Source: Omnitrophica bacterium RIFCSPLOWO2_01_FULL_45_10b
Lineage (GTDB): Bacteria > Omnitrophota > Omnitrophia > Omnitrophales > Danuiimicrobiaceae
NCBI GenBank assembly: GCA_001804205.1
Contig: MHFM01000053.1
Location: 17,363-37,564 of the forward strand
Direction of reading: 5' to 3'
DNA length: 20,202 bases
Made by a program: the position numbers and the translations under genes. The notes below the pieces were generated by a model. The model did no database searches. It saw nothing but the letters and a program-made list of their open reading frames with translations, and had not been told where the DNA came from. Shown here piece by piece: positions 14,080-20,202 of this stretch; the first letter of the stretch is position 1; every line of letters begins with the position of its first letter.

Positions 14080-14496
14080 GTGATCCAAAATGGGAAAGAA
14101 GTAAGCCTGCATTATGAGTTAATCGTCGACGGGGAAACCATTGACAGCACAAAAGGGCGCGAACCTTTTCAATATACTCATGGAAAACAACAAATTATCC
14201 CGGCCTTGGAAATCCATCTCGAAGGATTGGATCAAGGTGATGAGCGCGAGATCGTGCTCGGCCCTGAAGATGCTTACGGCATTGTGGATCCGAACGCCTT
14301 TATCGAAGTCCCAATATCTCAAATGCCGCAGATTGATTTGGAGATAGGAACACAGCTTGGCATTATCGGGCCGGATGGTGCGCAAGTACCTGCGACCATT
14401 GTGGAACTCAAAGAAGAAACGGTAATCTTAAATCTGAATCATCCTCTCGCCGGAAAGGAACTTCGTTTCCTCATCCAAATCATTGAAGTGAAATAA
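14080..14496 (+). CDS. SlyD-type FKBP peptidyl-prolyl isomerase
   Basis: The 138-residue product has the SlyD layout: an FKBP half (VSLHYELIVDGETIDST, then EPFQYTHGKQQIIPALE), an inserted flap domain (LGPEDAYGIVDPNAFIEVP to about residue 110) and the closing FKBP strand (LNLNHPLAGKELRF). Such proteins combine prolyl isomerase and chaperone activity in the cytoplasm. The His/Cys-rich metal-binding tail of E. coli SlyD is absent, as in many homologues, so no nickel role is implied. The start codon is GTG at 14080 with GAGG a few bases upstream. Its end faces the end of pdxA (21 bp between stops); no clear terminator is visible there. Confidence 0.92.
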   Translation: MIQNGKEVSLHYELIVDGETIDSTKGREPFQYTHGKQQIIPALEIHLEGLDQGDEREIVLGPEDAYGIVDPNAFIEVPISQMPQIDLEIGTQLGIIGPDGAQVPATIVELKEETVILNLNHPLAGKELRFLIQIIEVK

Positions 14497-14517
14497 ATTC
14501 CGTTCGTTCATCCATCA

Positions 14518-15537
14518 TCAAGCAGTGAGAGTTTTTTCGATCAGTCGAATGGATTCGAGAAAAGCGGTGGGGAAAGCTTTGTTTTGATAAGCGATGTCGA
14601 ATGCAGTGCCGTGATCAGGGGAAGTTCGAATATAAGGAAGCCCAAGCGTCACATTAACGCCCTCCCGAAAAGCAATCATCTTAAAGGGCGCGAGCCCTTG
14701 ATCGTGATACATCGCCAAAACAGCGTCCAATCGTCCTTCATAAGCCTCATGAAATACTTGATCGCCCGATAAAGGCCCTTTTGCTTCTATTCCTTTATTT
14801 TGAGCCAGCTGAACTGCGGGAGCGATAATTTCTTCATCTTCCGTTCCAAACTCCTTGCCATGCGGATTTAATGCAGCGACACCAATTTTAGGGCGCTTTA
14901 GTTTCAAGCGGCGTTTTAAAAATTCATCCGTCAGCGAAATTTTGGACAAGATGTCTTTTGTCTCTAAAGCGCTTGAAACTTTCTTCAAAGGAAGATGAAT
15001 TGTCGCAAGGGTCACGCGGAGACGATCGCTCACAAACATCATGGCAAATTCCTTAACCCGGGCAATTTTTGCCAAATATTCCGTGTGCCCTAAAAACTTT
15101 GGGTCCACCAGGCGAATAGCGCTCTTATGAAGCGGGGCTGTCACAAGGCCCTGGATTAAGCCGCACGCGCCTTGATAAGCGCCGACTTTGAGTGCTGAAA
15201 AAGCCAAAACGGCATTCCACTTCGAAATCTCACCTACAGCGAACACCTCATCTTTTGAATGTGCTTCGTGAAAGGATTGTTTATAAAGCGCTTCTGCTTC
15301 ACGAGTTATATCTAAGAAATTAATCTGATGTTCCTCTAAAAAGGATTGCTCCAAGGTGGGGATTAAATGGGGCCTGAACGGAATCTTCGAGCGCTCACTC
15401 GCATATTGGAATACTTCTTCGCTGCCGATGATCATATAAATCACTTTGTCTAATGAAATCTCGGCAAGCGACTTCAAAATAATTTCAGGGCCGATCCCGC
15501 CGGGATCTCCCATCGTAATCGCAATGATTGGTTTCAT
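14518..15537 (-). CDS. pdxA: 4-hydroxythreonine-4-phosphate dehydrogenase PdxA
   Basis: PdxA oxidises 4-phosphohydroxy-L-threonine in DXP-dependent pyridoxal phosphate biosynthesis. The 339-residue protein begins MKPIIAITMGDPGGIGPEI, the family signature. GHTEYLA with metal-ligand His151, ALNPHGKEFGTEDEEI, and YHDQGLAPFKMIAF with metal-ligand His278 follow, then GLPYIRTSPDHGTAFDIA. Length is normal. It lies 26 bp downstream of the surA-like gene, the classic surA-pdxA order. The usual next partner rsmA is missing here and found at 5001-5876. Both aminotransferases in the window depend on the PLP this pathway makes, though that is not evidence of a shared pathway. Confidence 0.96.
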   Translation of the reverse strand: MKPIIAITMGDPGGIGPEIILKSLAEISLDKVIYMIIGSEEVFQYASERSKIPFRPHLIPTLEQSFLEEHQINFLDITREAEALYKQSFHEAHSKDEVFAVGEISKWNAVLAFSALKVGAYQGACGLIQGLVTAPLHKSAIRLVDPKFLGHTEYLAKIARVKEFAMMFVSDRLRVTLATIHLPLKKVSSALETKDILSKISLTDEFLKRRLKLKRPKIGVAALNPHGKEFGTEDEEIIAPAVQLAQNKGIEAKGPLSGDQVFHEAYEGRLDAVLAMYHDQGLAPFKMIAFREGVNVTLGLPYIRTSPDHGTAFDIAYQNKAFPTAFLESIRLIEKTLTA

Positions 15538-15563
15538 CGGTTATGGAAACAAAGGAAGAGAGG

Positions 15564-16562
15564 CTAACGAACTGAAATGTAAGACTTCTTCTTTAGGTCG
15601 TCCATCCATTCAATAAAACGTTGGTGGGCTTGGGCGCGGAACAGTTTCTCCGTGATTTCATCTTTGGCTTGTTCAAATGTTTTTGTAAAAGCGGGTTGTT
15701 TTTCAATCACCTTAAAAACATGATAACCATATTCCGTTTCCAAAACATCTGAAATACTGCCCGGCGGAAGTGAAAAAAGAACCTGATCAATGTTGCTCAC
15801 CATATCTCCCCTTTGCACAAATCCAACATACCCTCCTTGATCGGCATGCGTATCCTGAGAATTTTGCATTGCTAATTTTTCGAAATCAGCGCCGCGCTTT
15901 AAATCCTTAAGCAACGATTCGGTTTTTTTCTTAGCGGCTTCATCCATGGTCCCCTTTTTGATTGCTTCTTCATTTTTGCGAATCGTAATGCAAAAAACTT
16001 TAACCCGTTCTTTCTGCGTAAACTCCTCAGGATGCTCTTTAAAATATTGTTCGGCTTCGGGAGGAGAAACCACCACCCTGCCGCGGATTACTGATTGATG
16101 TAATTTTTCAATGCTCAAGCGTTCACGAAACCGTTTTTTGATGTCATCTATTGTGAGCCCTGAATTTTCCATTTCCTTCTCAAAGTTAGCTCCTTTTGGA
16201 AACTGCTGCTTGAACGCGGCAATTTCGTCATCCACTTCGACATCCTCAACCGTAATGCCAAGCTTTTGTGCTTCTTGATAAACTAATTTGTCCTCAATCA
16301 TTTGATTCAAAAGTTTCAAACGGATACTCTCTAGCTCGCCCTGAAGATTAGGGCCTTGATAGGCTTTCTTAATTTGCTCATAAAAAGGCCTGAAAAGGAC
16401 GTCAAATTCGCTTTGGGTAATTATTTCTTTATTAACAACCGCTACCACACGGTCCACAAGCTGCTCTACCTGCTGGTGCTCGCTAGCGAATAGATTCAGC
16501 GGAAGAAGCGATAAAAGAAAAACAATAAGAAACAGTTTTTGTTTCATAAGGGGAGATACCAT
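15564..16562 (-). CDS. SurA/PpiC-type periplasmic peptidyl-prolyl isomerase
   Basis: The 332-residue product begins with a signal peptide (KQKLFLIVFLLSLLPLNLFA, cut near residue 26). A SurA N-terminal chaperone domain follows (VDRVVAVVNKEIITQSEFD, about 34-160), then one parvulin rotamase domain (about 184-288, with FEKLAMQNSQD, GGYVGFVQRGDM and YGYHVFKV). E. coli SurA has two parvulin domains; only one is present here, as in many SurA/PrsA-like proteins. The role is folding of exported or outer-membrane proteins. The start may be the ATG at 16562 or the in-frame ATG at 16547; neither has a clear ribosome site. It starts 12 bp after mfd. Confidence 0.9.
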   Translation of the reverse strand: MVSPLMKQKLFLIVFLLSLLPLNLFASEHQQVEQLVDRVVAVVNKEIITQSEFDVLFRPFYEQIKKAYQGPNLQGELESIRLKLLNQMIEDKLVYQEAQKLGITVEDVEVDDEIAAFKQQFPKGANFEKEMENSGLTIDDIKKRFRERLSIEKLHQSVIRGRVVVSPPEAEQYFKEHPEEFTQKERVKVFCITIRKNEEAIKKGTMDEAAKKKTESLLKDLKRGADFEKLAMQNSQDTHADQGGYVGFVQRGDMVSNIDQVLFSLPPGSISDVLETEYGYHVFKVIEKQPAFTKTFEQAKDEITEKLFRAQAHQRFIEWMDDLKKKSYISVR

Positions 16563-16574
16563 ATCATAGCTGCG

Positions 16575-18512
16575 TTATTTTTTCAATGCCGGCTCCAAAC
16601 TCTGTTTTTCCTCCTCAACCGCCTCTCGAAGCATTCGGCAATACAAGTCAAAACCCACTTGATGGATAAAGCCACTCTGTTCATGGCCTACAACATTGCC
16701 TGCTCCGCGGATTTCCAGGTCTTCAAGAGCAATCTTAAGCCCTGAACCCAGCTCACTAAAACGCTCGATGGCCGAAAGCCGCTTTTCGGCATCCTGAGTC
16801 ATCACCCAATTCCTCGGTATGAGAAAATAGGCATAGGCTTGACGGGCCATGTGAAAACGCCCTACCCGCCCCCGCAATTGATAAAGATCGGCAAGGCCAA
16901 AGGCATCGGCCCTGTTCACAAAAATGGTGTTCACATTAGGAATATCAATTCCGGATTCAATAATATTCGTTGAAATCAAGCACTCGATTTTTCCTTCAAT
17001 GAATTGGTTCATCACCTTCTCAAGACTTTCCACTGGCATTTGACCGTGAGCAACACCGAAAGTAACTTGCGGCAGAAGTTTGGTTAAATGGGCATACATT
17101 TTCTCAATGGATTCAACGCGGTTATGAACAAAATAAACCTGTCCTTTTCGGCTTAATTCAAATTCAATGGCTCGCTTGATCCGCTCATCATCAAATTCAA
17201 GCACCTCGGTTCGAATCGGCAAACGCTGCTTCGGGGGCGTTTCAATCACGGACATATCTCGAACGCCCAAAAGCGAAAGGTAAAGGGTGCGCGGAATGGG
17301 CGTAGCCGTTAACGTCAAAACATCAACCGTCTCCCGGAACCATTTAAGCCTTTCCTTATGCCGAACGCCGAAGCGCTGTTCCTCATCAATGATGACAAGC
17401 CCTAAATCTTTAAAGGCGACATCACGGGAAAGCAATCGATGGGTTCCCACAATGACATCGATTTTTCCTTCTTTAAGGCGCGCCACCACGATTTTTTGAG
17501 CTTTTTTATCTTGATAGCGTGATAGAAGATCAACTTGAATCGGCGTATCTTTTATGCGGCGTTTCAAGGTCAAATAATGTTGTTCCGCTAAAAGTGTGGT
17601 TGGCACAAGAAAAGCAACTTGCTTTCCTGCTAATGCCGCCTTAAAAGCAGCCCGAACGGCAACTTCTGTTTTTCCGTACCCCACATCTCCGCACAGTAGG
17701 CGATCCATGGGTTTTGAGCGCTCCATATCATGCTTTACCTCTTCGGTAGCGCGCCTTTGATCCGGTGTTTCTTCATAAGGAAACGATTTTTCAAACTCCT
17801 GCTGCCAATCATTGTCGGCTGGAAATTCAAATGCGGGAAGAATGCTCCGGCGTGCTTGAAGGCGGACCATTTCGCGGGCAACTCCACGGACAGCAAGCCG
17901 CGTCTTTTCCTTGATTCGGGCCCATTCCTTGCTTTGAAGCCGTGTGAGTTTTGGCCGTTTTCCTTCAAGGCCCAGGAAACGTTCAAGCAACTGATGCTGA
18001 TCAAATGGAAGGTAGAGGATTTCACTTTTTGCATATTCAAGGGCCAAATGGCGTTTGGTTTGGCCGGCAATCTTTAAGGTTTTTGTCCCTAAAAATTTGC
18101 CAACTCCATACTCCAGATGGACCACATAATCCCCTACCCGAATATCTTCCAGGCCAGCAACAGGCTCAAACTCTTCAAGATGAGCTTTCAGGCGAGAGCG
18201 TCTTTTTAAAAAGGCCTCAGTAATCGGCAGGAGAAAAAGTTCTTCGAATTCCGTGAGGCTTTTACCTTCATGAAGCGAATAATCGCGGATGGATTCTATT
18301 TTATCCAAATGGAAGTGGAGTCGAATGGGTGCGCGATAGGAAAGCGGGTAAACATCGACGGTTCCGCCCCGGACGGCATAATCGCCGGGCTCTTCCACTA
18401 TTTTCACTTCGCGATAATTTAAGGAATTAAGCTTTTGGAGGAATTGATCTTGACCGATGGTTTCGCCGGCATGAAGGCGAAATACTTTTAGTTCTAAATC
18501 TTTTTCAACCAT
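16575..18512 (-). CDS. mfd: Short Mfd-like DNA translocase lacking UvrA-binding and TRCF domains
   Basis: Full Mfd (about 1,100 residues) removes stalled RNA polymerase and recruits UvrA. This protein has 645. It opens in the second half of the UvrB-like module (EEPGDYAVRGGTVDVYP, 41-56), runs into the CarD-like polymerase-interaction domain (DYVVHLEYGVGKFLG, 128-142), then the RecG-like translocase: Walker A GDVGYGKT 275-282, DEEQ 376-379, TATPIPRTL 402-410, motif V STNIIESGID and motif VI LYQLRGRVGR. It stops soon after VGFDLYCRMLREAV with no TRCF/D7 domain. The N-terminal half of the UvrB-like module, the UvrA-binding D2 and D3 are absent. The start is forced: the frame closes at a TGA (18549-18551), with no ATG, GTG or TTG between it and the ATG at 18512. 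It overlaps the aminotransferase by 19 bp. Confidence 0.93.
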   Translation of the reverse strand: MVEKDLELKVFRLHAGETIGQDQFLQKLNSLNYREVKIVEEPGDYAVRGGTVDVYPLSYRAPIRLHFHLDKIESIRDYSLHEGKSLTEFEELFLLPITEAFLKRRSRLKAHLEEFEPVAGLEDIRVGDYVVHLEYGVGKFLGTKTLKIAGQTKRHLALEYAKSEILYLPFDQHQLLERFLGLEGKRPKLTRLQSKEWARIKEKTRLAVRGVAREMVRLQARRSILPAFEFPADNDWQQEFEKSFPYEETPDQRRATEEVKHDMERSKPMDRLLCGDVGYGKTEVAVRAAFKAALAGKQVAFLVPTTLLAEQHYLTLKRRIKDTPIQVDLLSRYQDKKAQKIVVARLKEGKIDVIVGTHRLLSRDVAFKDLGLVIIDEEQRFGVRHKERLKWFRETVDVLTLTATPIPRTLYLSLLGVRDMSVIETPPKQRLPIRTEVLEFDDERIKRAIEFELSRKGQVYFVHNRVESIEKMYAHLTKLLPQVTFGVAHGQMPVESLEKVMNQFIEGKIECLISTNIIESGIDIPNVNTIFVNRADAFGLADLYQLRGRVGRFHMARQAYAYFLIPRNWVMTQDAEKRLSAIERFSELGSGLKIALEDLEIRGAGNVVGHEQSGFIHQVGFDLYCRMLREAVEEEKQSLEPALKK

Positions 18513-19657
18513 TCCCGGATGCGGACAATGCCTGCTTCGATCAGCTTCTCAGAAGTAGCGAAACTAATCCGAATCGTATGATCATCGCCAAAAGCAACGC
18601 CGGGGACAACGGCAACTTTTGCCTCATCAAGCAGACGATCGGCAAATTGAAGAGAGGGAAGTTTTGTGCCAGAAATATCGGTGAATAAATAAAAAGCCCC
18701 GCTCGGTTTGAATGGCTTCAACTTCGGAATGTCGCTGACAAGGCGGAAAATAAGATCGCGCCTTTTCTCAAAAGTAGCGCGCATGTTTTGAACATCAGCT
18801 TCGGCCGTTTTTAAAGCTTCTAGATAACCCGCTTGAGCAAACGAGGTAGGATTGGAAGTAGAATGGCTTTGAAGTGCTCCGCATGCTTCCGCGATGGGCT
18901 TGGCTGAGGCGGAAAAACCAAGCCTCCAGCCGGTCATCGCATAACTTTTACTGGCGCCGCCTACCGTAATCGTCCGTTCCAAAATAGCGGGATCAAGTGA
19001 ACCGATTGAATAATGAGTCCCGCCGTCAAAAATGAGCTTTTCATAAATTTCATCGCTCAAAATAAAAAAAGAATGTTTTTTGGCAATCGCGGCAATTTCC
19101 TTTAACAGTTCTTTTGTCATCACAGCGCCAGTCGGGTTTGAAGGAGAATTAAGAATCAATAATTTTGTCTTCTTCGTAATCAGTTTTTCAAGTGCGCGAG
19201 GCGAAGGGACATAACCATTTTCAAATTCAGTTTTGAGGATGACGGACGTACCGCCGGCCAAAGTAACCATTTCAGGAAAACTGAGCCAAAATGGAGATAG
19301 GATAATTACCTCATCTCCTTCTTCTATAAGGACTTGCAGCATATTATAAATCGAGTGTTTTGCACCACAGGAAACGACAATTTGATCCGGAGAATACGCA
19401 AGATGATTTTCCCGCGACAACTTCTCAGAAATGGCTTTCCTTAATTCAAGCATGCCGGAAGCTGGCGTATATTTCGTAAATCCCTTATTAAGGGATTCGA
19501 TTGCGGCTTGTTTCACCTGAAGGGGGGTATCGAAATCAGGCTCTCCCGCGGAGAAGGAAATAATATCGACTCCTTCTTGCTTGAGGCGTTTTGCTTTTGC
19601 CTCAATGGCGAGCGTTAATGAGGGCGTTACCTTTTGAATTCGTTTGGCGAGTTTCAT
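18494..19657 (-). CDS. Aspartate-type aminotransferase (class I, subgroup Ib, AspB-like)
   Basis: The chosen start gives 387 residues beginning MKLAKRIQKVTPSLTLAIEA, the usual start of subgroup Ib aspartate aminotransferases. SFSAGEPDFDTP, KYTPASGMLELR, NSPSNPTGAV (Asn174), LSDEIYEKL (Asp202) and the Schiff-base Lys237 in GGASKSYAMTGWRLGF follow. Members of this group use aspartate and sometimes prephenate, so an arogenate-forming role is possible. The frame extends upstream to 19705, overlapping rplQ, but those residues lack family similarity. It lies 34 bp downstream of rplQ and overlaps mfd, so it is inside the run. The Shine-Dalgarno sequence is weak. Confidence 0.92.
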   Translation of the reverse strand: MKLAKRIQKVTPSLTLAIEAKAKRLKQEGVDIISFSAGEPDFDTPLQVKQAAIESLNKGFTKYTPASGMLELRKAISEKLSRENHLAYSPDQIVVSCGAKHSIYNMLQVLIEEGDEVIILSPFWLSFPEMVTLAGGTSVILKTEFENGYVPSPRALEKLITKKTKLLILNSPSNPTGAVMTKELLKEIAAIAKKHSFFILSDEIYEKLIFDGGTHYSIGSLDPAILERTITVGGASKSYAMTGWRLGFSASAKPIAEACGALQSHSTSNPTSFAQAGYLEALKTAEADVQNMRATFEKRRDLIFRLVSDIPKLKPFKPSGAFYLFTDISGTKLPSLQFADRLLDEAKVAVVPGVAFGDDHTIRISFATSEKLIEAGIVRIREWLKKI

Positions 19658-19691
19658 AACCGATTCAGTTCGATAAAACTGGAGGGCAAGA

Positions 19692-20202
19692 CTACTTCTC
19701 GTCATCCCCTTTTAAAAAACGGCGGAGCGAACTGAGGAAGCCACCTTTTTTAGGCGTTTCCTTTTTGGTTTCTTCTTTTTTTGATTCCTGTGAAGGTGCT
19801 TGTTTTTTTGCCTTCTCGGGCTCTTTCTTGTGCGTCAGTTCTTTAGCTGGTTTCAATTCCTTCTTCTTCTTTTGTTTCTTAGGTTCCGTCTCGACAACGG
19901 GAACGGTAAATTCAAGCAAAGACATGGAAGCGCCGTCGCTAATTCGATTTTTATAATGGAGCACACGGGTATAGCCGCCCTTGCGATCAGACAACTTAGG
20001 AGCGATTGTTTCGATCATGCGTTTGGCAAACAGTTCTGATCCCGACCCCAACTTTGCAATCAAATGGCGGCGGGCATGAAGCGTATTTTGCTTCGCAATG
20101 GTCACCAATCGATCGACAAATCGGCTTGCTTCTTTTGCGCGCAGATGCGTGGTAATGATCTGCTGATGCGTAATCAAGTTGCGAGCCAGATTACGAATCA
20201 GC
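19692..20202 (-). CDS. rplQ: 50S ribosomal protein L17 with Lys/Glu-rich C-terminal tail (partial, N-terminus outside window)
   Basis: The frame runs in from the window edge as LIRNLARNLITHQQI, matching the region after the first 15-20 residues of L17. HARRHLIAKLGS, KRMIETIAPKLSDRKGGYTRVLHYKNRISDGASMSLLEF complete the conserved fold, given here in two pieces of the same stretch. About 169 residues are visible, so the protein is near 188, against the usual 115-130. The excess is a charged tail of about 65 residues (repeated KK, KE and KP) that ends with an amphipathic stretch, GGFLSSLRRFLKGDDEK. Tails of this kind occur on L17 in several phyla; the role is unknown. L17 usually ends the rpoA operon, which would lie beyond the window. 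Confidence 0.95.
   Translation of the reverse strand, partial: LIRNLARNLITHQQIITTHLRAKEASRFVDRLVTIAKQNTLHARRHLIAKLGSGSELFAKRMIETIAPKLSDRKGGYTRVLHYKNRISDGASMSLLEFTVPVVETEPKKQKKKKELKPAKELTHKKEPEKAKKQAPSQESKKEETKKETPKKGGFLSSLRRFLKGDDEK

Noticed and set aside
18513..18551. Missing N-terminus of Mfd explained by a wrong start or a nearby frameshift
   Set aside because: The frame closes at 18549-18551 with no start codon in between, and the DNA upstream encodes a complete, intact aminotransferase.
19658..19705. 16-residue N-terminal extension of the aspartate-type aminotransferase
   Set aside because: It overlaps the end of rplQ and does not resemble the family, whose members start at the MKLAKRI-like segment.
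1..20202. CRISPR array, insertion sequence, phage or integrase genes
   Set aside because: No regularly spaced repeats and no transposase, recombinase or phage protein motifs were seen; only small palindromic repeats are present.

Overview
The window is ordinary bacterial chromosome with densely packed genes, moderate GC, no phage or transposase genes and no CRISPR array. It suggests an uncultured Gram-negative-type bacterium: there is a periplasmic SurA/PpiC-type chaperone, a membrane-anchored YibQ-family deacetylase-like protein and a GatCAB amidotransferase. A candidate phylum such as Omnitrophota is plausible from the gene mix, but nothing here proves it.

Layout. Positions 1-5876 (minus strand) are one housekeeping run, transcribed rsmA, gatC, gatA, gatB, yibQ-like, tsaD (cut by the window edge). 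The only sizeable break in it is a 152-bp nested palindromic repeat between gatA and gatB. Positions 5926-7105 (minus) hold a lone seven-helix membrane protein and a hot-dog thioesterase whose active-site segment resembles enediyne-type thioesterases. Positions 7244-10264 (plus) hold a CymR-like Rrf2 regulator and a three-gene SsuABC/TauABC-type ABC importer, ending at a strong terminator. The importer is probably a sulfur or organosulfonate scavenging unit.

Positions 10325-10842 (minus) hold a cold-shock protein gene with a structured upstream region. It contains a near-consensus promoter, an intrinsic terminator about 90 nt downstream, a further hairpin, and a three-armed set of mutually exclusive hairpins before the ribosome binding site. 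This is the most interesting non-coding part of the window. Positions 10870-12770 (minus) hold galM (aldose 1-epimerase) overlapping a membrane-anchored DUF3047 protein, with its own promoter. Positions 12826-14496 (plus) hold a class I/II aminotransferase and a SlyD-type FKBP prolyl isomerase.

Positions 14518-20202 (minus) are a second housekeeping run, transcribed rplQ (cut by the window edge), an aspartate-type aminotransferase, a short mfd, a surA-like gene and pdxA. The mfd product lacks both the UvrA-binding N-terminal module and the C-terminal TRCF domain.

The order surA-pdxA-rsmA is classic in proteobacteria. Here it is on one strand and in the same order, but 8.6 kb of mixed-strand genes separates pdxA from rsmA, so the 5.9-14.5 kb block may be a later insertion or rearrangement. 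All functional calls come from reading motifs by eye; no database search was possible.
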